Source of the DNA: Entelurus aequoreus
Taxonomy: Eukaryota; Chordata; Actinopteri; Syngnathiformes; Syngnathidae
Length of the DNA: 64,000 nucleotides
Assembly: GCF_033978785.1 (NCBI RefSeq)
Contig: NC_084732.1
Coordinates: 4,330,401-4,394,400 of the forward strand
Direction of reading: 5' to 3'
Below the pieces are notes generated by a model, which was not told the DNA's origin, did not search any database, and saw only the letters and a list, made by a program, of their open reading frames with translations. Of this stretch, positions 1-14,095 are shown one piece after another (position 1 is the stretch's first letter; each line of letters begins with the position of its first letter). Both the position numbers and the translations under genes were made by a program.

Positions 1-1852
1 GTGTCCGCATCATCAAACTTACTGTGTCATGACTGTAACTTAATACATTACTTTTTTCGTTCTGTTTTTAGCTTAGTTTTACCAACAGCTACCACCCCAC
101 TTAAAAAAAGCAATTAAATTGTTCTAAATGCTTGTAATATTCATCAAAAGTACTTAGAAGTAAAGCAATCCTTCATTTATTGCTGTTATTTCATTTATTG
201 CTGCTAATTCGTTTATTGCTGACCCAGGTAAATACATTTTCACAAAGTTACTAGTTGGACACAATAATGCGTTGCACGGACATATCGCAACACGAGCTGC
301 ACAAAAACAAAAAAAGGTTTATCAAGGTTTCTGAGTCTCGATCCGAGTGATCCCGGACCAGCCCCCGATTACGTCACCATCCTGGAAAAGAGACACGTAT
401 TATAAAAAAACAACAACGCTATGGATTTACTTTTTTAAAGAACAGTTCATTTTTGAACGTTAAATATTTATCTGTAAATGAAACAGGACCTTTTATTTCA
501 GTAACAGACGTGTCCGCATCATCAAACTTACTGTGTCATGACTGTACCTTAATACATTACTTTTTTCGTTCTGTTTTTAGCTTAGTTTTACCAACAGCTA
601 CCACCCCACTTAAAAAAGCAATTACATTGTTCTAAATGCTTGTAATATTCATCAAAAGTACTTAGAAGTAAAGCAATCCTTCATTTATTGCTGTTAATTC
701 ATTTATTGCTGCTAATTCGTTTATTGCTGACCCAGGTAAATACATTTTCACAAAGTTACTAGTTGGACACAATAATGCGTTTCACGGACATATCGCAACA
801 CGAGCTGCACAAAAACAAAAAGGTTTGTCAAGGTTTCTGAGTCTCAATTGTCTCGGAAGATCCGAGTGATCCCGGACGAGCCCCCGATTATGTCACCATG
901 TTGGGAAAGAGATGCGTATTATAAAAAAAAAAATATATATATATCTGTTCTTACTTCTTTTAAAGAACAGTTCATTTTTTAACGTTAAATATTTATCTGT
1001 AAATGAAACAGGACATTTTATTTCAGTAACAAACGTGTCCACATCCTCCAACTTACTGCGTCATGATTGTAACTTAATATATTACTTTTTTTCGTTCTGT
1101 TTTTATGTTAGTTTTACCAACAGCTACCACCCCACTTAAAAAATCAATTAGATTCTTCTAAATGCTTGCAATATTCATCAAAAGTACTTGGAAGTACAGC
1201 AATCCTTCATTTATTGCTGTTAATTCATTTATTGCTGTTAATTTATTTTTGCTGTTAATTCATTTACTGCTGACCCAGGTAAATACATTTTCACAAAGTT
1301 ACTAATTGGACACACAGACATAATGCAACACGAGGTACACAAAAACAAAAAAAGGTTTATCAAGGTTTCTGAGTCTCGATCCAAGTGATCCCGGACGAGC
1401 CCCCGATTACGTCACCATCCTGGAAAAGAGACACGTATTATAAAAAAAAACAACAACGACATGGATTTACTTTTTTAAAGAACAGTTCATTTTTTAACGT
1501 TAAATATTTATCTGTAAATGAAACAGGACCTTTTATTTCAGTAACAAACGTGTCCGCATCATCAAACTTACTGTGTCATGACTGTAACTTAATGCATTAC
1601 TTTTTTCGTTCTGTTTTTAGCTTAGTTTTACCAACAGCTACCACCCCACTTAAAAAAAGCAATTAAATTGTTCTAAATGCTTGTAATATTCATCAAAAGT
1701 ACTTAGAAGTAAAGCAATCCTTCATTTATTGCTGTTAATTCAATTATTGCTGTTAATTTGTTTATTGCTGATCCAGGTAACTGAATTTTCACAAAGTTAG
1801 TAATTGGACACAATCACACGTTGCACTGACATATTGCAACACAACCTTCAGG
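1..1852. repeat. ~515-bp tandem repeat, about 3.6 copies
   Basis: The same block starting GTGTCCGCATCATCAAAC recurs at about 1, 510, 1035 and 1550 (periods 509, 525 and 515). Each unit contains short internal repeats of the type TTCATTTATTGCTGTTAA and a G/C-richer segment near TCCGAGTGATCCCGGACGAG. Each complete unit also leaves a short open frame of about 60-90 codons on the + strand (453-635, 912-1139, 1385-1666) with the shared stretch VKYLSVNETG. The frame is repeated only because the DNA is. I do not recognise it as a protein. The first copy is cut by the window edge, so the array may extend leftwards. The family is not recognised. Confidence 0.9.
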
Positions 1853-3570
<1,718 letters not shown>

Positions 3571-4255
3571 TACATTTTAAAAAATTAAATTAAAATAAAA
3601 TAAATAAATAAAGTAAATGCATAATCAAAAATAGAATTACTACAAAAAATAATGATAATAATAATATGTATAATAATAATATTTATAGCATAATAGAGTA
3701 CATGACTTTTGACACGATCACTGAAGTTCTGTACAGTACATATTTGTGCCAAGACTGCACTTCCCACAGCTGCATCATGCTGCAAAAGCCTCACATTTGT
3801 GGTGGAAAGTGCTGGAAAAAGGCGACAAGTGACTCTCATGTCTGGCTTCTGCTTGTCAGGACTCCTCACAAGAAGAAGAAGCTGCTCCTCACAAGAAGAA
3901 GAAGCTGCTCCGGCCTGACGAGTCGCTGTCATCCTGCGCCAAAGAACCCAGTCAGGTTCCCTCTTTCTTCTCCTGGCTAAAGGTTTCCGGGGATGTTCCT
4001 TGGCAGAGATTCATGAAGGTGTCTTGCAGATAAGAGGCAGGCAGGCGGGCGGGAGACGCTGACAGAATTATGCATGACGCACCTGGACAGCTTGTTCTCA
4101 GATCCATGTCTGACCTCCACTGTGAGGATATTTCATTCTGTTTCATGTGATTGTCAGACATGATGTTGGGGGACTACCTCTGGACCACCTGGGTCTGGAG
4201 AGTCCTCACAAGGAGCCTGTTAGGGAAGACTTGTACTTTTTCTTTTTTTTTTCCC
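3571..4255. other. Mixed sequence, no gene recognised; 23-bp tandem duplication
   Basis: The first 120 bases are A/T-rich spacer of the preceding array. From about 3690 composition is balanced and I see no repeat family. At 3863-3885 and 3886-3908 a 23-bp unit beginning TCCTCACAAGAAGAAGAAGC is present twice in perfect tandem. Open frames on both strands here are about 70-115 codons, overlap one another and match nothing I recognise, so none is called as a gene. Confidence 0.6.
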
Positions 4256-4395
4256 CCATCTAACACTTTTTTCTCAAGTAGGAGCAAGTATCGTTCACAT
4301 TCAAACCAATACGGTGCCAATTTCCGGTACCTGGGAATCGATACCAGTACTTAACGGTATCAATTCAGGGTAATTGTGTGTTGATACATAATAAT
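4256..4395. mobile_element. Diverged fragment related to the hAT-like element at 20.6 kb
   Basis: The segment TTCACATTCAAACCAATACG..CCGGTACCTGGGAATCGATACC..CAGTACTTAACGG, followed by GTGTTGATACATAATAAT, parallels 20605-20715 base for base over most of its length. No terminal repeat is left at this copy, so it is a relic of the family. The family call rests on the better-preserved copy downstream. Confidence 0.5.
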
Positions 4396-4412
4396 TGTTT
4401 TTGACTTATTGT

Positions 4413-5422
4413 GTGAATGCTTCTTCTTCTTCTTTTTATTTTCATTCTTCTTCTTTTTATTTTCATTCTTCTTCTTCTTTTTCTTCCTCTTTTTATTTTT
4501 TGTTTGTCTTCTTCTTCTTTTTAATTTTTTGTCTTTTTATTCTTCTTTTTCTTTTTCTTTTTCTTCTTTTTCTTTTTTTTCTTCTTTTCTTTTTTTCTTC
4601 TTCTTTTTCTTTTTTCTTTTTCTTCTTCTTCTTCTTCTTCTTTTTTATTTTCCTTCTTCTTCTTTTTATTTTTCTTCTTCTTCTTTTTCTTCTTCTTCTT
4701 TCTTTTTTTTTTTTTCTTCTTCTTCTTTTTGTTTTTTTCTTTTCCTTTTTCTTTTTCTTTTTCTTCTTCGTCTTCTTCTGCTGCTTTTTCTTTTTCTTTT
4801 TCTTCTTCTTCTTCTTCTTTTTGTTTTTTATTTTTCTTCTTCTTCTTCATTTTTCTTCTTCTTCATTTTTTTTCTTTTTCTTCTTTTTTCTTTTTCTTTT
4901 TTCTTTTTCTTCTCTTTCTTTATTTTTTTTCTTCTTCGTTATTTTTCTTCTGTTTCTTCTTCTTCTTCTTCTTCTTCTTCTTCTTCTTCTTCTTCTTCTT
5001 CTTCTTCTTCTTCTTCTTCTTCTTTATCTTTTTTCTTTTCTTTTTTTCTTTTTCTTCTTCTTCTTTTTCTTTTTTCTTCATTTTTTTAATATTTTCTTTT
5101 TCTTCTTCTTCTTTTTCTCTTTTCTTCATTTTTTATCTTTTCTTTTTCTTTTTCTTCTTTTTCTTTATCTCTTCATTTTTTTATCTTTTCTTTTTCTTCT
5201 TCTTTTTTCTTTTTCTTTTTTCTTCTTCTTCTTTATTTTTCATCTTCTTCTTCTTCTTCCTCTTCTTCTTCTTCTTTTTATTGTTTTTTCTTTTTTCTTT
5301 TTCTTCTTCTTCTTCTTTATTTTTCTTCTTCTTCTTCTTCTTCTTCTTCTTCTTCTTCTTCTTTTTCTTCTTTTTGTTTTTGTTTTTTCTTTTTCTTTTT
5401 GTTTTTCTTCTTTTTCTTTTCC

Positions 5423-5453
<31 letters not shown>

Positions 5454-5547
5454 TTTCTTTTTCTTTTTCTTTTTCTTTTTCTTTTTCTTTTTCTTTTTCT
5501 TTTTCTTCTTCTTTTTCTTCTTTTCTTTTTCTTTTTCTTCCTGCTGA
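4413..5547. repeat. 1.1-kb polypyrimidine tract (TTC / CTTTTT)n
   Basis: About 1,135 bases on the + strand are almost entirely C and T, with only scattered A or G. The tract includes a pure (TTC)n run at about 4955-5025 and again near 5325-5362, and (CTTTTT)n at about 5436-5505. The complementary strand is therefore almost pure purine. Translations are runs of Phe, Leu and Ser (+) or Lys and Glu (-) and have no coding meaning. Such tracts commonly act as replication-pausing, triplex-forming DNA. Length in an assembly is often unreliable. Confidence 0.97.
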
Positions 5548-5760
5548 TATCTGATCAATATCGGTATCTGCCTATACTGTATTGTATTAAAAAAGTTGCA
5601 TGGGAACATTCCTAAATGTTCCCTCCCCTTGATCAAGCCTTCCGATATCAGTAGGTATAACACACATATGCATGATTCCCGCCAATATTGGATCGGTATC
5701 GGTATCGGCCTATACTGTATTGCTTCAAAAGTGATAAAGTTGCATGGAACATTCCTAACA
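5548..5760. repeat. Two copies of a dispersed ATCGGTATCGGCC-type repeat
   Basis: A block reading ATCAATATCGGTATCTGCC, then TATACTGTATTG, then AGTTGCATGG and AACATTCCTAA occurs at about 5553-5615. It occurs again as ATCGGTATCGGTATCGGCC..TATACTGTATTG..AGTTGCATGG..AACATTCCTAA at about 5692-5760. The GGTATCGG core resembles dispersed teleost repeats, but I cannot name the family. The two copies are about 140 bp apart. Confidence 0.55.
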
Positions 5761-6340
5761 CTTTGAGAAGCGAACTTCACCGACAGAAACACCAACATGT
5801 TTCCCAGCGAGCGCCGTATGCAAATGAGATGCAAATGAGGCCGTCGGAGCGCAACAGCGGCGACACGTCGGTGAAAAAAACAACAAAACGGCTTTGTTAA
5901 ACGCCGAGAGCCGCGCCAATTACCCGTGGATGAGCAAAATCCACGTTTATTTACGCCAAAATGCAATTTTTTATTTTTTTTCGTGCGCCGTCGTCTTCTC
6001 TTCACCGAGTGCTCTCGGAACAACGTGGAACCATCCGGCTGCCAGATAATGAGATCGACCGCTGACTGCCTGCGAAAGAGCGGATGAATAGATAACAAAA
6101 TTACCTGAAATATTTATAACCTCGGTCTCTTTCATCGTGGCCGATCCTCACCAGGCGCTAAAGGGCCCTTGTGGGGCCTCCTAATTGACTTCCTCCCCAC
6201 TCAAGAATATGAAAGGCTTTTCTTTTCCCGCAAACATCCTTTCTTCTCCGCCCCGCTTTCCTTCCAAACAATGCCGATGCCGGTAGTGAGAGATGGTCTG
6301 TTCCAGAGTCAAGATGTCCCCCACGCAGGTGTAACAATTA
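5761..6340. other. Non-repetitive island with two POU octamers (candidate regulatory element)
   Basis: Balanced, CpG-containing sequence between two repeat blocks. The octamer ATGCAAAT occurs twice in direct orientation, at 5818-5825 and 5829-5836, 11 bp start to start. The rest has no tandem structure and no credible open frame. This type of sequence is what a conserved non-coding element looks like in single-genome view. Function is inference only. Confidence 0.35.
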
Positions 6341-6985
6341 AGAGCCCGCTTACTCGTATAGTTACTTTACCAAATTAAAGAATTACTCTTTGATAAATGT
6401 CATTATTTACTAGGGAAAGTAATTAGTGGGTTATAAATAATCATACAATATACAGCCTATGCAGTTGAGAGACGTTTCATGAGAGCGGAGTGTTGAATTG
6501 TAATGATGTTAGCTTTGTTTAATGAAGAGTTTGAAAGTGCTTCCATGGCTGTAGTCTCCTTGTCCACAAGTTTGTCACTTCAATCGTCGATTTGTTGTTC
6601 ATTATTCCCTCGTAGTAGTAGTAGTAGGAGTGTGTGTGTACGCTAACATGTTGTGTGTTGTTTGCTGTGTGATGTTGCCTCTTTCTATTGTAAAAAGAGT
6701 CCACTTACTCGGGCACTGCGTTCGGAAATTACTTTACCAAATGAAAGAATGGCTCTTTAATACAATTAGTGTGTTACCTAAAAATAATAATAATAATACA
6801 ATATATGGTCTATGTAGTTGAGAGACGTTTCATGAGAGCGGAGTGTTGAATTGTAATGATGTTAGCTTTCTTTAATGAAGAGTTTGAATGTGCTTCCATG
6901 GCTGTAGTCTCCTTGTCCACAAGTTTGTCACATCGTCGATTTGTTATTCATTATTCCCTCGTAGTAGTAGTAGTAGGAGTGGTAG
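6341..6985. repeat. Direct duplication of ~300 bp
   Basis: 6341-6640 and 6692-6985 are two copies of one sequence. Both run from a CACTTACTCG- or CGCTTACTCG-like start through TTACTTTACCAAAT, then GTTGAGAGACGTTTCATGAG, GAATTGTAATGATGTTAGCT, TGCTTCCATGGCTGTAGTCT and CCTCGTAGTAGTAGTAG. The copies differ by small indels and substitutions. A third-unit start leads straight into the 48-bp minisatellite, so the minisatellite may have grown from the right end of this duplication. Confidence 0.8.
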
Positions 6986-7888
6986 TGTGTGCGATACAAG
7001 CAGTCCAGCGGCGTGTTTACCTGCGTGTGATATCATGTGCGATACAAGCAGTGCTGCAGCTTGTTTACTGGTGTGTGATATCATGCACGATACAAGCAGT
7101 TCTGCAGTGTGTTTATTTGTGTGTGATATCATTTGCAATACAAGCAGTCCTACAGCGTGTTTACTTGTGCGTGACATCTTGTGCGATACAAGCAGTCCTG
7201 CAGCGTGTTTACTTGTGCGTGACATCATGTGCGATACAAGCATTCCTGCAGACTGTTTACTTGTGTGTGATATCATGTGCGATACAAGCAGTCCTGAAGT
7301 GTGTTTACTTGTGTGTGATATCATGTGCGATACAAGCAGTCCCGCAGCGTTTTTACTTGTGCATGACATCTTGTGCGATACAAGAAGTCCTGCAGACTGT
7401 TTACTTGTGTGTGATATCATGTGCGATACAAGCAGTCCTGAAGTGTGTTTACTTGTGTGTGATATCATGTGCGATACAAGCAGTCCTGCAGTGTTTTTAC
7501 TTGTGCATGACATCTTGTGCGATACAAGCAGTCCTGCAGACTGTTTACTTGTGTGTGATATCATGTGCGATACAAGCAGTCCTGCAGCGTGTTTACTTGT
7601 ACGTGACATCATGTGCGATACAAGCAGTCCTGCAGCCTGTTTACTTGTTTGTGATATCATGTGCGATACAAGCAGTCCTGCAACGTGTTTACTTGTGCGT
7701 GACATCATGTGCGATACAAGCAGTCCTGCAACGTGTTTACTTGTGCGTGACATCATGTGCGATACAAGCAGTCCTGCAGCGTGTTTACTTGTGCGTGACA
7801 TCATGTGCGATACAAGCACTCCTTCAGACTGTTTACTTGTGTGTGATATCATGTGCGATACAAGCGGTCCTGCAGCCTATTTAGCTTA
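6986..7888. repeat. 48-bp minisatellite, ~18.5 copies, with 144-bp higher-order units
   Basis: The unit is GCGATACAAGCAGTCCTGCA followed by a 28-bp half ending in ACATCATGT. Because 48 is divisible by three and few stops arise, frames stay open in two + frames and one - frame (about 6856-7884, 6888-7889 and complement 6944-7852). They give 16-residue repeats such as LCVTSCAIQAVLQRVY. The marker CCTGCAGACTG recurs at 7245, 7389 and 7533 (exactly 144 bp), then as a variant at 7821, showing a three-unit higher-order repeat. Nothing suggests a translated product. Confidence 0.92.
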
Positions 7889-8060
7889 AGCTCGGACAGC
7901 TGACAATCGTGATGTCCAATGACATCATTTTTAACCTTTGGCGCCATCTTGCTAGTATCCTAACTACTTCTTTGCTACCATGCCGACGCTAGCATGCTAA
8001 CATGCTACAATGCTAACACGCTACCATGCTAACACGCTACAATGCTAACCTTTTCAAAAA
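7889..8060. repeat. Short GCTAACATGCTA-type repeat
   Basis: From about 7980 to 8050 the motif GCTAACA(C/T)GCTA(C/A) is repeated about six times (CTAGCATGCTAACATGCTAC and variants). The same TTAGCATGCTAA core appears in the arrays at 33-36 kb and 42-43 kb. The first 90 bases are unremarkable. Confidence 0.75.
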
Positions 8061-8830
8061 TGTTTTGGCAGGAAAGACAAAGGCGCCAAAAAAGGTCGCC
8101 GTGTTGTTTTTGCGTGACCTCGTTTGATTTGACTATTTATTTATTTATTTCTTTAATTCCTGCTTTCCGAGCGCGAGCGTCCACACGGCGTCTCTCGCGT
8201 GAGCGTTGCAGCGCCCTGACATCACTCATCAAACAAAGTGACGAACAAAAAGTGAGCGCTCATTGCGGCGGAGTTACACGCCCGCACCAAAAAAAAAAAT
8301 AAAAAAGGATTGTGGCTCCTCCGCAGAGCCACCCCCCCCAACCCCCCCTCGCATTAATGAAGCTCGCTATCGCAGCCAGACAGATTATCGCGGCTCTGCA
8401 TTTATTACAAACACGCTCGGCACAATGGCGGCGTAATTATGAGCCGCGAATTGAAATGTAGATACACATCATCTCTGCTGTGCGGCGTTGTCAACATGGA
8501 CGTCACGTCTGCGGGGACTCAGATAGTCCTGTCTTTCACTCAGATAGTCCTGCGCTCCTTTGATCCCCCCCAAGATTGCACTCCTTCCATCTGATAGTCC
8601 TGCTGGTGCTTTGACAATCCAACACACTTTAATGGCCTTTCAGAAGCTCCACTGAGAACCTAGGAATTAATTGTGATGAGCAGCAATCACCACAACACCC
8701 GAGCAGGCGACGGAGGCGAGGAGAAAGCTGGCTGCTCTAACGGGTGTTGTTGTGTTTGGAAGGTCATACATATTCATGCTGACCGTGGTGTTTTTTTTTT
8801 TTTTTTTACAAAAGCTGAATTTATACGACT
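8061..8830. other. Non-repetitive island, candidate conserved non-coding sequence
   Basis: Balanced to G/C-rich sequence with CpGs. The stretch around 8350-8460 contains TAATGAAGCTCG, CAGATTATCGCGGCTC and GGCGTAATTATGAG. At 8521-8605 the short phrase AGATAGTCCTG or TGATAGTCCTG occurs three times. No open frame here is convincing: the longest are about 60-86 codons and unlike anything I know. A poly-T run lies at about 8790-8807. Regulatory function is a guess from composition and context. Confidence 0.3.
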
Positions 8831-11560
8831 TAATTTTTTAAGCTTGAATTTCGTGAACTGATTTATTTTTTTAATTTTGTTTGCATGAAATTATGCTGAA
8901 AATTTCATTGAAAAAAATTCCATGTAAACAAATTCAGTGTACAAAAAAATCAGTGTATAAAAACTAGGCGAAAAATAAAATCTGTATAAAAACATTCAGC
9001 GTACAAAAAAAAATCAGAGTGTAAAATTCAGTGTAAAAAAAAAAAATCAGTGTATAAAAATTCAGTGTAAAAAAATAAGTGTGTAAAAATTAGGTGAAAA
9101 ATAAAATCTGTATAAAAACATTCAGGGTAAAAAAAAAATCAGTGTGTAAAAATTGTATGTAAAGATTCAGTGTGTAAAAACTCAGCGTGAACAAAGTCAG
9201 TGTAAAAAAAAATCAGTGTATAAAAATCCAATGTAAAAAATTATGTGTAAAAAAATCAGTTTGAAAATTGAGTGTAAAAAAAAAAACAGTGTACAAACTA
9301 ATTGTAAACAAAGTCAGTGTAAACAATTTAGTTTATAAAAATCTGGTGTAAAAATGTCAGTGTAAAAAAAATCGGTGTGTAAAAATAAATTTAAAAAAAT
9401 CAGTGTATAAAAATTCAGTGTAAAAAAATAAGTGTGTAAAAATTAGGTGAAAAATAAAATCTGTATAAAAACATTCAGTGTAGTAAAAAAAAATCAGTGT
9501 GTAAAAATTGTATGTAAAGATTCAGTGTGTAAAAACTCAGTGTAAACAAAGTCAGTGTAAAAAAAAATCAGTGTATAAAAATCCAATGTAAAAAATTATG
9601 TGTAAAAAAATCAGTTTGAAAATTGAGTGTAAAAAAAAAACAGTGTACAAATTAATTGTAAACAAAGTCAGTGTAAACAATTTAGTTTATAAAAATCCGG
9701 TGTAAAAATGTCAGTGAAAAAAAAATCGGTGTGTAAAAATAAATTTAAAAAAATCAGTGTATAAAAATTCAGTGTAAAAAAATAGGTGTGTAAAAATTAG
9801 GTGAAAAATAAAATCTGTATAAAAACATTCAGTGTAGTAAAAAAAAATCAGTGTGTAAAAATTGTATGTAAAGATTCAGTGTGTAAAAACTCAGTGTAAA
9901 CAAAGTCAGTGTACAAAAAAATCAGTGTATAAAAACTAAGTGAAAAATAAAATCTGTATAAAAACATTCAGTGTACAAAAAAAATCAGTGTAAAATTCAG
10001 TGTAAAAAAACAATCTATGTATAACAATTCAGTGTGTAAAACTTCAGTGTAAAAACTCAGCGTAAACAAATTCAGTGTAAAAAAAAATCAGTGTATAAAA
10101 ATCCAATGTAAAAAATTATGTCTAAAAAATCAGTTTGAAAATTGAGTGTAAAAAAAAAACAGTGTACAAATTAATTGTAAACAAAGTCAGTGTAAACAAT
10201 TTAGTTTATAAAAATCCGGTGTAAAAATGTCAGTGAAAAAAAAATTGGTGTGTAAAAATAAATTTTAAAAAATTAATGTATAAAAATTCAGTGTAAAAAA
10301 ATAAGTGTTTAAAAATTAAGTGAAAAATAAAATCTGTATAAAAACATTCAGTGTAAAAAAAAATCAGTGTGTAAAAATTGTATGTAAAGATTCAGTGTGT
10401 AAAAACTCAGTGTAAACAAAGTCAGTGTAAAAAAAATCAGTGTATAAAAACTAGGTGAAAAATAAAATCTGTATAAAAACATTCAGTGTACAAAAAAAAT
10501 CAGTGTAAAATTCAGTGTAAAAAAAAATCTATGTATAACAATTCAGTGTGTAAAACTTCAGTGTAAAAACTCAGCGTAAACAAAGTCAGTGTAAAAAAAA
10601 TAAATCAGTTTATAAAAATCCAATGTAAAAAATTATGTCTAAAAAAATCAGTTTGAAAATTGAGTGTAAAAAAAAACAGTGTAGAAATTAATTGCAAACA
10701 AAGTCAGTGTAAACAATTTAGTTTATACAAATCCGGTGTAAAAAATGCCGGTGTAAAATAAATCAGTGTGTAAAAATTAATTTTAAAAAATTAGTGTAAA
10801 AAAATTCAGTGTAAAAAAAAAATGTCAGTGTATAAAAATTCAGTGTAAAAAAATAAGTGTGTAAAAATTAAGTGAAAAATAAAATCTGTATAAAAACATT
10901 CAGTGTAAAAAAAATCAGTGTGTAAAAATTGTATGTAAAGATTCAGTGTGTAAAAACTCAGTGTAAACAAAGTCAGTGTAAAAAAAAAATCAGTGTATAA
11001 AAACTAGGTGAAAAATAAAATCTGTATAAAAACATTCAGTGTACAAAAAAAATCAGTGTAAAATTCAGTGTAAAAAAAATCTATGTATAACAATTCAGTG
11101 TGTAAAACTTCAGTGTAAAAACTCAGCGTAAACAAAGTCAGTGTAAAAAAAAAAAATCAGTTTATAAAAATCCAATGTAAAAAATTATGTCTAAAAAAAT
11201 CAGCTTGAAAATTGAGTGTAAAAAAAACAGTGTAGAAATTAATTGCAAACAAAGTCAGTGTAAACAATTTAGTTTATAAAAATCCGGTGTAAAAATGTCA
11301 GTGTAAAATAAATCAGTGTGTAAAAATTATTTTAAAAAAATGAATGTAAAAAAATTCAGTGTAAAAAAAAAAAAATCAGTGTATAAAAATTCAGTGTAAA
11401 AAAATCAGTGTAAAAAAATAAGTGTATAAAAATTAGGTAAAAAATAAAATCTGTATAAAAACATTCAGTGTAAAAAAAAAATCAGTGTGTAAAAATTAAA
11501 TGTAAAGATTCAGTGTGTAAAAACTCAAATAGAAAAACATCAGTTGCATGAATTCAATGT
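8831..11560. repeat. A-rich array of TCAGTGTAAAAA-type words with ~350-550-bp higher-order units
   Basis: About 2.7 kb consists of variants of (A)TCAGTGTAAAAAA and TCAGTGTATAAAAATTC. A diagnostic word, AAACAATTTAGTTTATA, occurs at 9321, 9675, 10194, 10711 and 11262, giving spacings of 354, 519, 517 and 551 bp. Longer blocks are therefore repeated as higher-order units. The + strand is strongly A over T, with few C. No open frames of note. Confidence 0.9.
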
Positions 11561-12040
11561 AAAAAAAAAAAAAAGCCTTTGTAATAAAAACAGAAATTAA
11601 CCTCCATATAGACTGTCACTTGACTGATCAGTCGCCAGAAATTTACCATACAATAATCAGTGGTGCCATTTTTCCATTTCCAGCAATTCACTGCAGAAAA
11701 CAAGAAATATATTTTATTTTGGCTCCTTGTCACTTTGGTCCTTGGAGTCAAAAGGTTTGTGCACTCTGCTCTCAAGGCAACTTTATATGTTGTCTGTAAG
11801 AGTAACACATTTGAAGTCTAAAATATGCATCTGTGCTGGTTTACCTTTTACCACCCAGCTCATTAGGGCAACGTGCACAGGTAAACACCAATCTAATTAA
11901 CTACAAAGACAAGACAAAGGAACCTTTGAAAAACACACAATGTTGTGCACCTTTACTTATCTATTTACACATCTCAGCTACAAAGGCAATAAAAGGCTAA
12001 ATCATCCACACAGGCCTTAAAATAAATGAATACATTATCT
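11561..12040. other. A/T-rich sequence, nothing recognised
   Basis: Transition between two arrays. One open frame on the - strand (complement 11554-11808) of about 84 codons resembles no known family. No terminal repeats, tRNA-like folds or splice-site pairs stand out. Confidence 0.5.
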
Positions 12041-13800
<1,760 letters not shown>

Positions 13801-14078
13801 TGCAAGACATTATTTTTATGTGAGAGATTTAAAATAATAATTTATTTCTTCAATGAAAAAAATAAGGCATTCAAATAAAAAAAACCTAAACGCATCAATT
13901 AAGTCACCCTGCCAGCTATACAGTTATAAACTAATATTGCTGAATAAACAATATGTCTAATATTTGTATTGTAAGAGTCCAAATATGTTGGAATTATCTG
14001 TCTTGCACGAGGTTTGTAACGTCCAATTTGCACGTGACGACAAAGACGCCAAATAGCACTCGTTAAACAGTGATCGGT
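13801..14078. other. A/T-rich unique sequence, nothing recognised
   Basis: No repeat or coding signal seen. It ends where a 48-bp segment begins that is repeated on the far side of the neighbouring satellite (14079-14126 versus 17844-17893). Confidence 0.5.
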
Positions 14079-14095
14079 CTTGCTAAATCACATTG

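Noticed and set aside
4395..5615. Long open frame (about 400 codons) of Phe/Leu/Ser, and Lys/Glu-rich frames on the complement
   Set aside because: It reads a pure polypyrimidine tract; any frame without A or G lacks stops. No domain or start context.
6856..7889. Frames of 302-342 codons with 16-residue repeats, as a possible repeat protein
   Set aside because: Open simultaneously in two + frames and one - frame because the unit is 48 bp and stop-free; no signal peptide, no recognised repeat family.
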